Assembly (NCBI GenBank): GCA_020683205.1
Contig: CP085689.1
Coordinates: 1,426,001 to 1,490,000 of the forward strand
Length of the DNA stretch: 64,000 bases
DNA from: Lentisphaerae bacterium WC36
GTDB lineage: Bacteria > Verrucomicrobiota > Lentisphaeria > Victivallales > SZUA-371
Direction of reading: 5' to 3'
Shown here: positions 43,843-53,308 of the stretch, piece by piece
Layout of the letters: the number at the start of each line of letters is the position of its first letter
Position numbering within the stretch: the stretch's first letter is position 1
Translations under genes and position numbers: made by a program
The notes under the pieces: generated by a model
Databases searched by the model: none
What the model saw: the letters and a program-made list of their open reading frames with translations, nothing else
What the model was told of the DNA's origin: nothing

Positions 43843-45825
43843 ATGATTAATAATAAAGATAATTTTTATATAACAACCCCAATTTATTATGTAAATGGAC
43901 AACCACATATTGGTCATGCATATACAACAATTTTAGCAGATGTTTTATCACGTTATCAACGTTCTTTAAACAAACCAACTTTTTTTCTTACAGGAACAGA
44001 TGAGCATGGGCAAAAAGTACAAAAGGCCGCAGAAAAAGAAAATATGACACCTCAAGAACAATGCGATAAAACATTTGTACGTTTTAAGAAATTATGGGAA
44101 AAGTTAGAAGTCACAAATGATTATTTCATCAGAACTACAGATGATAATCATAAAAAAGTTGTTCAAGAAGCTCTTCAAGAATTATTTGATAAAGATTTAA
44201 TTTATAAAGATGAATATGAAGGTTTTTATTGTGTTCCTTGTGAACGTTTTTTTAATGAACAAGACCTTGAAAATGGTATTTTATGTCCTGAATGTCAACG
44301 CGAAACTCAAAAAATTATCGAGGGAAATTATTTCTTTAGAATGAGTCAATATCAAGATTGGTTAATAAATTATATTGAAGAAAATCCTGAGTTTATTCAA
44401 CCTACATTTAGAGCAAATGAAACTTTAGGGTTCTTGAAAAAACAAAAACTTAGTGATTTATGTATTTCTCGTCCAAAAGAACGTCTTTCTTGGGGAATCG
44501 AACTACCTTTTGATGCAGAATACGTTTGCTATGTTTGGTTTGATGCATTAATTAATTATATCACTGGAATTGGCTACAAACAAAATGATGAAGAATTCGC
44601 AAAATGGTGGCCAGCATCATACCACTTAATTGGTAAAGATATTTTAACAACACACACTGTTTATTGGCCAACAATGCTAAAAGCGATGGGACTGCCAATG
44701 CCAAAGACAATTTTTGCGCATGGTTGGTGGTTGACTGGTCGCGATAAAATGAGTAAATCATTAGGCAATGTAGTTAACCCAATGGAGATGTGTGATAAAT
44801 ATGGTGTCGATGCATTTCGTTATTTCCTATTATCAGAAATGACTTTAGGACAAGACGCATCTTTTACAGAAGAAGCCTTTATTCAACGTTTCAATAGTGA
44901 TTTAGCAAATGATTTAGGCAATTTACTAAGTCGCGTTACGAAGATGATTTTACGTAATTTTGATGGTACAATTCCAGCGCCAGCAACGGAATTAGCAGAA
45001 GAGGAAATTGAATTTTTAAAAGCAGTTAATAAAGCAGTTGAATTTATGCCAGAAGCGATTGACTCAATGAAATTAGATCGTGGTATTGAACGTGCACTAG
45101 CAGCAGTTCGAGCAGGCAATCGTTATTTAGAACAAACAGCACCATGGACATTAGCTAAAAAAGGTGAAACTGATAAATTAAAAACTGTTATGTATTATTC
45201 AGCAAATGCATTGTGGAAAATTAGCACATTACTACATTCAGTGATGCCACAAAAAATGGCTGAAATGTTGATTGCGCTAGGATTTAATGCTGAAGAAGCC
45301 AATACAGTCAGTTTCGAGAATATAGCTGGAAAGAATGATGTTTTAAGCGGCAAGAAAATTAACGACCCTGGTGCATTATTTCAAAGAATTATTATTGAAG
45401 ATAAAAATGTTAAAAATAATAATCAACAACAAAAAAAGAAACAAAAACAACAAGCTAAGCAAGACAAAAAGCAAAAAAACGCTGAAATTTCTGTAGAAAA
45501 TGGACTAATTTCAATTGATGATTTCTTTAAGACTGAATTGAAAGTAGCTAAAGTTTTAGAAGCCGAAAAAGTTCCTGAAGCCGATAAATTATTGAAATTA
45601 CAAATTGATGTCGGTGGCGAACAGCGCCAGCTAGTGGCTGGAATTGCGGCATATTATTCACCTGAAGAAATGATTGGTAAAACAATTGTCATCGTTGCAA
45701 ACTTAAAACCAGCTAAAATCCGTGGAGTTAAGTCACAAGGAATGTTATTAGCAGCAAAAGATACTGATGGACTAAAAATTATTACTGTTGATGGTTTAAT
45801 TTCAAGTGGCGCATCTGTAGGATAA
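43843..45825 (+). CDS. metG: Methionyl-tRNA synthetase with C-terminal tRNA-binding domain
   Basis: 660 residues from ATG 43843 (GGAGA upstream); an ATG eleven codons earlier has no ribosome site. Class I marks: PHIGHAYT (HIGH) and DKMSKSLGN (KMSKS). A zinc knuckle is formed by CVPC and CPEC. The C-terminal domain (about 555-660) is an OB-fold EMAPII-like dimerisation/tRNA-binding module (KVAKVLEAEKVPEADKLL, GVKSQGMLLAA). A Gln/Lys-rich linker of about 25 residues (QQQKKKQKQQAKQDKKQK) joins the parts. It charges tRNA-Met for initiation and elongation. Confidence 0.97.
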   Translation: MINNKDNFYITTPIYYVNGQPHIGHAYTTILADVLSRYQRSLNKPTFFLTGTDEHGQKVQKAAEKENMTPQEQCDKTFVRFKKLWEKLEVTNDYFIRTTDDNHKKVVQEALQELFDKDLIYKDEYEGFYCVPCERFFNEQDLENGILCPECQRETQKIIEGNYFFRMSQYQDWLINYIEENPEFIQPTFRANETLGFLKKQKLSDLCISRPKERLSWGIELPFDAEYVCYVWFDALINYITGIGYKQNDEEFAKWWPASYHLIGKDILTTHTVYWPTMLKAMGLPMPKTIFAHGWWLTGRDKMSKSLGNVVNPMEMCDKYGVDAFRYFLLSEMTLGQDASFTEEAFIQRFNSDLANDLGNLLSRVTKMILRNFDGTIPAPATELAEEEIEFLKAVNKAVEFMPEAIDSMKLDRGIERALAAVRAGNRYLEQTAPWTLAKKGETDKLKTVMYYSANALWKISTLLHSVMPQKMAEMLIALGFNAEEANTVSFENIAGKNDVLSGKKINDPGALFQRIIIEDKNVKNNNQQQKKKQKQQAKQDKKQKNAEISVENGLISIDDFFKTELKVAKVLEAEKVPEADKLLKLQIDVGGEQRQLVAGIAAYYSPEEMIGKTIVIVANLKPAKIRGVKSQGMLLAAKDTDGLKIITVDGLISSGASVG

Positions 45826-45874
45826 AATTAATTGAATTTTTGAGTATATCAAAATAATTCAAATATGATAAAAG

Positions 45875-45939
45875 ACTGTAAAATGCTAATTTACATTGTA
45901 TATTGATTATATATTTTTAATGTGTTAACGTTTTACAGT
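45875..45939. repeat. Long-range inverted repeat between metG and rapA
   Basis: ACTGTAAAA (45875-45883) and TTTTACAGT (45931-45939) are perfect 9-base complements 47 bases apart; TTTTAATTTT follows the right arm. It may be a metG terminator with a large loop or a hairpin in the rapA leader. Confidence 0.4.
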
Positions 45940-45967
45940 TTTAATTTTAAGGAAGAATATTAAAAAA

Positions 45968-48760
45968 GTGAATGATTATAATTTAGAGAATCATAATAAT
46001 TACAATATTGGACAATGTTATGTTAGCACGTCAGAGCCGACATTAGGTGTTGGTATTATTTTAAAAGTTGCTGATAGAGTAATTACAGTTTTTTTCCCAA
46101 ATAGTGATGAGAATCGTAACTATGCGACTGGTAGTGCTCCATTAAAGCGTTTAATTCATGAAGTTGGTAGTAAAGTTATTACAGTATCTAAAGAATGTTG
46201 CGAAATTGCCAAAATTATTTTTTTGAAAAATGGTAATATTGAATATAAATCTACAGATGGTGATGTAATAGCTGAATCGCAAATTATTTCAGCGCTTGAC
46301 TATAATAGTCCACTAAAACGCTTAAAACAACAAGATTTTGACGACAACAATGTATTTGATTTACGAAAAGAAACATTACATATGCAGAAAAAGTTGATGT
46401 CAAGCCATGCACGTGGTTTATGCGGTGCGCGTGTGGAATTATTGCCGCATCAACTTTATATTGCTGCGCAAAATTCAAGTGAAAAATTACCACGAATTAT
46501 GTTGGCAGATGAAGTTGGTTTAGGTAAGACTATTGAAGCGGGGTTAATTTTACATCGTTTATTAGCAATTGGCTTGGCCGAAAGAGCATTAATAATTGTT
46601 CCCGACGCATTAGTTCATCAGTGGTTTGTGGAAATGCTACGGAAATTTAATTTACAATGTTCATTAATTACTGAAGATTGGATTAAGGTTGGTTCAGAAT
46701 TAAGTAATGAGGGGCAATTAGATAATATTTTTAGTGAAAACCAATTAATAATTGCATCGTTAGAAGTTGTTACAAATAACGCTGAAATCCAACAACAACT
46801 GCTGAATGAAAAATTTGATATTTTAATTGTTGACGAAGCACATAAACTAGAGTGGAATGTCGAACATGGCGCATCTCCAGAGTATGATTTAGTTGATAAA
46901 ATTAGTGAAATTACTACAGGGGTAATTTTGTTAACAGCAACTCCAGAACATTTTGGTTATGAGGGGCATTTTGCTCGATTAAGATTGTTGAATAAAGAGC
47001 GTTTTTATGATTTAAATGCATTTATCGCTGAATGTAAAAGTTATCAATTAACAGCAAACATAGCAGAAAAATTACAAAATGATAGCAATTTATCCGCTGA
47101 AGATAAAAAATATTTATTTGAGAGTGGAATTGATTTTTCTAAATCAAAAATTGCACTTCAAAGATTATTAGATCGTCATGGATTAACACATATAATGTAT
47201 CGCAATAGTCGAAAAAATATGGCTAATTTTCCAAAGCGTCAGGCTGTTTTAACTGCAATAGAATCGTTAAATAATGAAGATTTTCAACGCCTTAACGATG
47301 TGACAATTCAGAATTATGTTTCGCAAGCGACAGTTAATTATTTAGCTAAATTATTAACCGAAAACCTAAATACTAAATTTTTAGCAATTTGTTCAACAAA
47401 AGAAAAAGTAGTCGATATTTTTAATCGACTTCAAAAAATCATAAGCGTAAACATTGCCGTTTTTCATGAAAACATGACCATTATTGACCGAGATAGAAAT
47501 GGAGCGTATTTTGCGGATGAAAGTATAGATGGTGCTCAATTATTAATTTGTAGTGAAATTGGCAGTGAAGGTAGAAATTTTCAATTTGCGCATAATTTAA
47601 TTATGTTGGACTTAGTGTTTGATATTGCTTTAATAGAGCAACGAATTGGTCGTTTAGATCGAATTGGACAAACTGAAACAATAAAAATTCATCTACCATA
47701 CATAAAGAACAGTATTGAAGAATGCTTAGTGCATTGGTATAATAATGGGATTGGCGTTTTTAAACAATGCCTAAATTTAAATTTCGGTAAATTTGAAGCA
47801 ATTAAGCATGAACTTCAAGATTATTTTGCTAATGATTTTGAATATAATAATCAAAAAATTACCGAAATAATTAAAAGAACTATACAGCTTAAAGAACAAG
47901 TAATTTTAGAATTAGAGCAGGGGAGAGATCATTTGCTTGAATTAGGTTCTTTTAATGAAAGCAAGGCAAATTCAGTTATTGATGAAGTTACGCAATTTAA
48001 TGAAGAAATTCAATTGCCGAAATTTACTGAAAAAATTCTTGAATTTTTCGGAGTAAAAATTGATAAATTATCACTAAACGATTGGCAGTTATCAACTCAG
48101 TCGATGTTTAGCGATGCATTAGTTGATTTACCACCAAACAGTGATGAAATTAAGTCAATAACTTTCTCTCGTAAAACAGCTTGTAAACGTGAAGATATTC
48201 TCTTTTTAAATAGTGACAGTGCATTAATTCATAGTGGCATTGATGCTTTATTGAGCTCAACTCAAGGGAATTGTGCGTTGAAATTTTTAAAAAAAGCATA
48301 TACTAAGGGAATTTTTCTTGAAGTTGTTTTTAGTTGTTTTGTTATTGCTCCAAAAAATTTGCATATTGAACGTTTTTTACCTACAACTCCTATTAATATA
48401 GTTTTGGATACTAATTTAAAAGAAATTGATATTGAGAATTTTAATGATGCTGAAGAAGTTATTATAACTAAAAAAATGTCATTACCTCAGCAGTTGTTTG
48501 ATAATTTTATTCCAAATATGCTAGATTGTGCACGTGATAAAGCATCCCAAAAAGCAAAAAATATTATTGCTGAGGCCCAAGAAAAAACTCAAATTTTCTT
48601 TGTTAATGAAATTGAAAAAATTGAGTATTTGGCAAAAAACAATGTCAATATATCTGAAAGTGATCTAAGCATCATTAAAGAACGAAAAGACGCAGTTAAT
48701 AGTTTAATTTCTCAAGCTCAAATTAATGTTGATGCTTTAAGATTAATTATTAGTAAGTAA
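45968..48760 (+). CDS. rapA: RNA polymerase-associated SNF2-type ATPase RapA
   Basis: 930 residues starting at GTG with GGAAG about 12 bases upstream. The N-terminal Tudor-like part (GQCYVSTSEPTLGVGIILKV, VFFPNSDENRNYATGSAPLKR) corresponds to the RapA NTD. The motor has LADEVGLGKTIEAGL, VDEAHKL, LLTATPEHFG and SEIGSEGRNFQFAHNL ... LIEQRIGRLDRIGQ. The C-terminus keeps the RapA layout to the last residues (INVDALRLII). It matches E. coli RapA along the whole length, not only the motor. RapA recycles stalled or post-termination RNA polymerase. Confidence 0.95.
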   Translation: MNDYNLENHNNYNIGQCYVSTSEPTLGVGIILKVADRVITVFFPNSDENRNYATGSAPLKRLIHEVGSKVITVSKECCEIAKIIFLKNGNIEYKSTDGDVIAESQIISALDYNSPLKRLKQQDFDDNNVFDLRKETLHMQKKLMSSHARGLCGARVELLPHQLYIAAQNSSEKLPRIMLADEVGLGKTIEAGLILHRLLAIGLAERALIIVPDALVHQWFVEMLRKFNLQCSLITEDWIKVGSELSNEGQLDNIFSENQLIIASLEVVTNNAEIQQQLLNEKFDILIVDEAHKLEWNVEHGASPEYDLVDKISEITTGVILLTATPEHFGYEGHFARLRLLNKERFYDLNAFIAECKSYQLTANIAEKLQNDSNLSAEDKKYLFESGIDFSKSKIALQRLLDRHGLTHIMYRNSRKNMANFPKRQAVLTAIESLNNEDFQRLNDVTIQNYVSQATVNYLAKLLTENLNTKFLAICSTKEKVVDIFNRLQKIISVNIAVFHENMTIIDRDRNGAYFADESIDGAQLLICSEIGSEGRNFQFAHNLIMLDLVFDIALIEQRIGRLDRIGQTETIKIHLPYIKNSIEECLVHWYNNGIGVFKQCLNLNFGKFEAIKHELQDYFANDFEYNNQKITEIIKRTIQLKEQVILELEQGRDHLLELGSFNESKANSVIDEVTQFNEEIQLPKFTEKILEFFGVKIDKLSLNDWQLSTQSMFSDALVDLPPNSDEIKSITFSRKTACKREDILFLNSDSALIHSGIDALLSSTQGNCALKFLKKAYTKGIFLEVVFSCFVIAPKNLHIERFLPTTPINIVLDTNLKEIDIENFNDAEEVIITKKMSLPQQLFDNFIPNMLDCARDKASQKAKNIIAEAQEKTQIFFVNEIEKIEYLAKNNVNISESDLSIIKERKDAVNSLISQAQINVDALRLIISK

Positions 48761-48767
48761 AATAAAA

Positions 48768-48796
48768 GCACGCTTAAAATTGAAAGCGTGCCTTTT
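48768..48796. terminator. Bidirectional terminator between rapA and the TauE-like gene
   Basis: An 8-bp stem (GCACGCTT / AAGCGTGC) with an 8-base loop, TTTT on the plus side and a T run on the minus side. It lies between two convergent stop codons. Confidence 0.85.
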
Positions 48797-48798
48797 GT

Positions 48799-49758
48799 CT
48801 AATTATGCTCTAAATGAAGATTTGATTCATCTATTTTTTCAATTTTTTGTTTATTTTTTAAGGTTTGAATTATTAAATAAATCACAATCATAATCCCACA
48901 ACCAATTACAATATATAAACTAATTTTTTCAAGGTTAAAAGTTCTAAAAAGCAGTGCAACTGCAACAGTAAGGGCTATTATGGAAAAACTGCGACTTACG
49001 TTGTGATCATTTTTCGCTTTAACTGTATAGCTGTGTAAAACTGCACCAATAGGGTATCCAATACTTCCTCCAATAACCAAAAATACTGCATAATTTAATG
49101 CAGCTTTTGCATTTGATGATAAATTAATACTAATAGAGCCATTATCACTTAAAAACAAATAACCAATTGATCCTGATAATGCTGTAACAAAAACTGCTAA
49201 GCGACAAATCTTTCCTGTATATTTTTCTTTTAGGTGTAGAACATTTGTCAATAAAGGTCGATTCAAGGTTCCTCCTCCAATACCAAGAAACGATGATAGT
49301 ACGCCAACAGTAGCTCCAGCAGAGGTTACTATAAATGGACGATTATGAAATTCTTCGACGGCATTGATATGTTTCTCATTGACCATAAAGCTTTTGTAGG
49401 AAATCCATAACATTAACGAAATAAAAAGTACTTTATCAAAAAAAATCCATCCTAATGTTTCAATAATAAAACTACTTAAACCCTTGCCAAAAAAACCGCC
49501 AATAAATGCCATACCGCATAAGGGCAGGGCCACAGTTAATCCAATTTCACCTCGCCTCCAGCCAATACTTTTAAATTGTTTAGCAACTGTCAAAAATGTA
49601 CTACCACACATCTGTAGTAGACTTGCCGTTGCTGCAATATCTCGATTTACTCCTAGTGCTAGAAGAGCAGGCACAATATACCAACCGCCACCTAATCCCC
49701 AAAAACCTCCAGCAAGCATGGCAGTAAATCCAATTAGCACACAATAAAATTCTGTCAT
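48799..49758 (-). CDS. TauE/SafE-family membrane exporter
   Basis: 319 residues from ATG 49758, which has AAAAGGAG six bases upstream; a longer frame to 49800 lacks a ribosome site. There are about eight helices, with the family hallmark GGFWGLGGGWYIVPALLALG in the first half and the mirrored VGVLSSFLGIGGGTLNRPLL in the second. The family exports sulfite, sulfoacetate or other organosulfur anions; the substrate is not known here. Confidence 0.88.
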   Translation of the reverse strand: MTEFYCVLIGFTAMLAGGFWGLGGGWYIVPALLALGVNRDIAATASLLQMCGSTFLTVAKQFKSIGWRRGEIGLTVALPLCGMAFIGGFFGKGLSSFIIETLGWIFFDKVLFISLMLWISYKSFMVNEKHINAVEEFHNRPFIVTSAGATVGVLSSFLGIGGGTLNRPLLTNVLHLKEKYTGKICRLAVFVTALSGSIGYLFLSDNGSISINLSSNAKAALNYAVFLVIGGSIGYPIGAVLHSYTVKAKNDHNVSRSFSIIALTVAVALLFRTFNLEKISLYIVIGCGIMIVIYLIIQTLKNKQKIEKIDESNLHLEHN

Positions 49759-49939
49759 CAAAAACTCCTTTTTTTTACTATTGGGAACTTCTTTAAACAA
49801 CGCAATTTATAAAGAAACACCCTAAAATTTATTACAAATTAGTTGCTATTTAGATTGCAAACTAACAGTTAATAAGTTATTTTATATAAAAACATAATAG
49901 CAATGATTCACTATTTAACAACAAAATTCAAGAAAAATC

Positions 49940-51199
49940 ATGAAAATTTTATATATTTGCATCGGAAATGAATTATTACGAGGTGTTACCTTAAATAAAA
50001 ATTTGTCCACCATTGGTCAAAAACTTCTTGAGTATAACATTGAGTTAACTCATCAGATTACTATTGGAGACTCTTATGCCGAGATTAATGATGCAATAAA
50101 AAATAATCTGCATTTATATGATGTCATTATTACTACTGGTGGGCTTGGTCCAACAAGTGATGATATTACAAAAGAAGCAATTGCTAAAACAATAGGCTTA
50201 CCTTTAGAACAAGATTTAACTGTTAAAAAATATTTAGAAAAGCTTTGGCATAAACGCTTTAAATGTCAGCCAAGTTCTAATCAACTAAAGCAAAGTTATT
50301 TCCCAAAAGGGGCTGAAATAATAGCTAACTATAATGGCTCGGCTCCAGGTTGTCACGTAAAATATATTAATGAGTCTGTAAAATGTGATATTTTTATTTT
50401 CCCAGGACCGCCTAATGAAATGATACCAATGTTAAACGGCTATTTTTCTGAATACCTAGATGCTAATAATGGTGAACAAATATGTAATTGTTATTACCTT
50501 TGTGATGTTCCTGAAAGTAACGGCGAGGCGATTGTTTCAAAAATTTTAAAGGACAATAATTTAACGGAATATATTAATGTGGCGTATTGTGCAGAACCAC
50601 GTTTGTTAAAAGTTTTTTTTAGTGCCTCAAAAGAATTTCAAAGTAAACTAATTAAAGTTGAACAGATTTTTACAGAAAAATTTTCAAATAATTTTTTAAG
50701 CTTAAATGTTACTAATTTACCAGAAGAAATTATTGCAATATGTCTTGATAGTGAAGATAGAAAACTAACATTATCAGTTGCTGAATCATGTACTGGTGGC
50801 TTAATTGGTGGTGAAATCACTAAATGCAGTGGAGCTTCAGATATTTTTAAGGGTGGAATTCTTGCTTATAGCAATGAGATAAAAAGTAATGTTTTAGGCA
50901 TTGATAGCTCAATTATTGAAAATTTTGGAGCTGTTAGTGAAGAAGTTGCAATAGATATGGTTGATAAATGCCAAAGTCTATTTGACACTGATTGTGCTAT
51001 TAGCGTAACGGGAATTGCTGGACCAACAGGAGGGACTAAGGAAAAACCAGTTGGGTTAGTTTATATCGGAGTCAAGTTCAAAGACAATATTAGTGTTAAA
51101 GAATATAGATTTCGTGGTGACCGTGTTAGTGTAAGGAGACAAACTGTACAGAGTGCTTTATCAGATTTAAGGTCATTAATTAAAGAATTGAATAAGTAG
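49940..51199 (+). CDS. cinA: CinA-like protein: MoCF domain plus nicotinamide-nucleotide amidase domain
   Basis: 419 residues. The N-domain (1-170) has IGNELLRGVTLNKN and ITTGGLGPTSDDITKEAIA (MoCF/COG1058 fold; ADP-ribose pyrophosphatase in some members). The C-domain (about 265-419) has VAESCTGGLIGGEITKCSGAS and GIAGPTGGTKEKPVGLVYIG, the PncC amidase that turns NMN into nicotinate mononucleotide for NAD recycling. It stands 28 bases before the OppF-like gene. Confidence 0.95.
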   Translation: MKILYICIGNELLRGVTLNKNLSTIGQKLLEYNIELTHQITIGDSYAEINDAIKNNLHLYDVIITTGGLGPTSDDITKEAIAKTIGLPLEQDLTVKKYLEKLWHKRFKCQPSSNQLKQSYFPKGAEIIANYNGSAPGCHVKYINESVKCDIFIFPGPPNEMIPMLNGYFSEYLDANNGEQICNCYYLCDVPESNGEAIVSKILKDNNLTEYINVAYCAEPRLLKVFFSASKEFQSKLIKVEQIFTEKFSNNFLSLNVTNLPEEIIAICLDSEDRKLTLSVAESCTGGLIGGEITKCSGASDIFKGGILAYSNEIKSNVLGIDSSIIENFGAVSEEVAIDMVDKCQSLFDTDCAISVTGIAGPTGGTKEKPVGLVYIGVKFKDNISVKEYRFRGDRVSVRRQTVQSALSDLRSLIKELNK

Positions 51200-51227
51200 T
51201 TTAAAAAAAGGTTATAAATTTTTAAAT

Positions 51228-52202
51228 ATGCCATTACTCGAAGTCAAAGAATTGAAAAAGTTTTACCCTGTTAAGACAGCTCTTTTTAAGAAAGAGTTTG
51301 TTAAAGCAGTTGATAATGTTTCTTTTAATTTAAATGAAGCTGAAATAGTTGGGTTGGTAGGAGAAAGCGGTTGTGGTAAGAGCACTTTAGGAAGATCCAT
51401 AATTCGACTTGAAGAGCCCACAGATGGAGAGATTTTCATTAATAATCTTAAAATAAGCAATTTATCTAAGAGGGAATTACGTAAAAAAAGAACTGATTTT
51501 CAAATGATTTTTCAAGACCCATATGGCTCTCTAAATCCACGTTTGACTATTGAGCATACCATAGGTGAAGTTGTTAAAGCTCATAGTAAGTTAAATAAAA
51601 AAGAGCGCCATACACGTATTATTGAACTCCTAAAAATGGTTGGCTTATCAGAAGAACATCTCCGTCGTTATCCTCACCAGTTTAGTGGAGGTCAACGTCA
51701 ACGTATCGGAATTGCCCGTGCATTGGCTGTTAACCCTAAGTTAATAGTTGCAGATGAACCCGTTTCTGCTCTAGATGTGAGTGTGCAAGCTCAAATTGTT
51801 AACCTAATGGAAAAAATTCGTAGTGAATATGGTATTTCATTTTTATTTATTGCCCATGACTTAGCAGTTGTTGAGCATGTTTGTTCTACTGTTATGGTAA
51901 TGTATTTAGGCAAAATTGTAGAGCAGGGAGTTGCAAAGGAAGTGGTTAAAAACCCACAACATCCATATACCAAAGCTCTATTATCTGCGGTACCAAATAT
52001 TAATAGAAAAAAACTACATGATAAAAAAAGAATAATTTTGGAAGGAGATGTACCATCTCCGTTGAATCCTCCAAGCGGCTGTAGTTTTCATCCTAGATGC
52101 GCACTTGCTACAGAAAAGTGCACTTGTGAAGAGCCAATATTAAGCAATTTAAATAATTCTGGTCATTATTCAGCATGTTTTTATTCAAAAGGATATAAAT
52201 AA
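51228..52202 (+). CDS. Oligopeptide ABC transporter ATPase, OppF/DppF type
   Basis: 324 residues. Walker A GESGCGKST, Q-loop FQDPYGSLNPR, ABC signature SGGQRQR, Walker B LIVADEPVSALD, H-loop FIAHDLAVV. The C-terminal OppF extension has GDVPSPLNPPSGCSFHPRC and two later Cys, which can hold an Fe-S cluster in some members. It would power a peptide importer; the only matching permease in the window is OppC-like at 31.6 kb, and OppB and OppD are absent. Confidence 0.93.
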   Translation: MPLLEVKELKKFYPVKTALFKKEFVKAVDNVSFNLNEAEIVGLVGESGCGKSTLGRSIIRLEEPTDGEIFINNLKISNLSKRELRKKRTDFQMIFQDPYGSLNPRLTIEHTIGEVVKAHSKLNKKERHTRIIELLKMVGLSEEHLRRYPHQFSGGQRQRIGIARALAVNPKLIVADEPVSALDVSVQAQIVNLMEKIRSEYGISFLFIAHDLAVVEHVCSTVMVMYLGKIVEQGVAKEVVKNPQHPYTKALLSAVPNINRKKLHDKKRIILEGDVPSPLNPPSGCSFHPRCALATEKCTCEEPILSNLNNSGHYSACFYSKGYK

Positions 52203-52249
52203 AGGCGAACTGAAGAAAATAAAATAAATTAACAAGGAGAGTAGTACAA

Positions 52250-52915
52250 ATGTCTAAAAAATTATTAACAATTTCGGCTGTTGCTGTAGCTTTAACATTA
52301 TCAACAGGATATGCTCATTGTGGAGGTTGTGGAGCAGGGGGTGCAAAAACTGATGATAAAAAATCAGAAGCAAAAAAAGAATGTTCAACAAAAAAGTCTT
52401 GTCCGAATACTACTTGTGCTGATGGTGCAAAAAAAGAATGTTCAACAAAAAAGTCTTGTCCGGCAACTGCTAAAAAGAAATGCGCTGATGGTGCTAAAAA
52501 ATCATGTCCTAAAAAAGATGCTTTAATTGAGGAAATGTTAAAGCTTTCAGAATGTGAAAAACAATACAAAGCTACAATTGATGTTATGCTTGATAATATG
52601 CGTAAGCAGTTTAGTGCAGCTCCTCAAGGTTTAAAAATGATCACTGTAATAGAAAATTTTTTTGATAAATACTTTAGTTACAGTGTAGTGAAGCCAGTTA
52701 TTGTAAAAGCTTACTCAGAGGAGTTTACAGCTGATGAAATTAAGGCTTTAAATAAATTTTATCAAACAGAAACTGGTAAAATGTTAGTTAAAAAGCAGCC
52801 AATTTTAGTAAAAAAAATGAATGGCATGATTATGTCAATGTTCCAAGAAAAACAAATGGAATTACAAAAAATGATTCAAGAAGAAATAATGAAGGATGCT
52901 CAGCCTCAGCAATAA
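52250..52915 (+). CDS. Secreted DUF2059-like protein with Cys/Lys-rich repeats
   Basis: 221 residues. Signal peptide 1-22 (LLTISAVAVALTLSTGYAH). Residues 23-88 are Cys/Lys-rich: HCGGCGAGG, then a 19-residue unit twice (KKECSTKKSCP..., ...CADGA) and a third shorter copy, eleven or more Cys in total. From about 95 on is an alpha-helical domain with YKATIDVMLDNMRKQF, TADEIKALNKFYQTETGKMLVKKQP, the DUF2059 pattern. DUF2059 proteins are periplasmic and of unknown function. The Cys section may bind metal; this is inference. A strong AAGGAGAG ribosome site precedes it. Confidence 0.8.
   Translation: MSKKLLTISAVAVALTLSTGYAHCGGCGAGGAKTDDKKSEAKKECSTKKSCPNTTCADGAKKECSTKKSCPATAKKKCADGAKKSCPKKDALIEEMLKLSECEKQYKATIDVMLDNMRKQFSAAPQGLKMITVIENFFDKYFSYSVVKPVIVKAYSEEFTADEIKALNKFYQTETGKMLVKKQPILVKKMNGMIMSMFQEKQMELQKMIQEEIMKDAQPQQ
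52370..52462 (+). repeat. Two identical 36-bp direct repeats inside the DUF2059-like gene
   Basis: Copies at 52370-52405 and 52427-52462 are identical over 36 bases with a period of 57 bases (19 codons), so the reading frame is kept. A third, weaker copy starts near 52483. This shows recent tandem duplication in the Cys-rich section. Confidence 0.9.
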
Positions 52916-52939
52916 TTTTTTCTTAATTAATAAATTTTT

Positions 52940-52980
52940 AAAAACGCTAGATTCGTATAAGTATGAATCTAGCGTTTTTT
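52940..52980 (+). terminator. Strong terminator after the DUF2059-like gene
   Basis: A 15-bp perfect stem (52940-52954 with 52965-52979) with a 10-base loop and a run of six T. Confidence 0.92.
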
Positions 52981-53308
52981 ATACTCCTATAAGCTAACAT
53001 TATTTTTTTATAATTAATTATTAAGATACTTACAGGTTATTCACACTGCATTAATCAATAAGTTATTAACATTTTACTATCTAGTTATTCATCAACGAGT
53101 TGCAAAGATATTATTAAGTTGTTTGAATATTATTAGTTTAACATAATGTATATTATGCGACGTTATCAATCAACTCAAACAACGATTTATTTAAAATATG
53201 ATTACGAATATACAAAATAATTTGATAGTCTTAGAGTCGCTCTAATTAAAAAATAGATAAGATGCGTTGCGCTTCTCCTTTCGTGCGATACTCACTTACT
53301 TTCATTTT
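52981..53308. other. Gene-free stretch with DnaA-box-like sites and gene debris
   Basis: There is no complete gene. TTATTCACA (53037-53045) matches the DnaA-box consensus; TTATTAACA (53063-53071) and TTATTCATC (53085-53093) are poorer copies in the same orientation. Near 53245-53305 on the minus strand a 19-codon frame (starting MKVSEYRTKGE) follows the truncated secretin and stops early; it may be the decayed start of the next secretion gene. Confidence 0.35.

Noticed and set aside
52370-52462. 36-bp repeats as a CRISPR array
   Set aside because: Repeats lie in frame inside a coding region with a 57-base period and encode Cys/Lys repeats; the intervening sequence is also coding and partly repeated.
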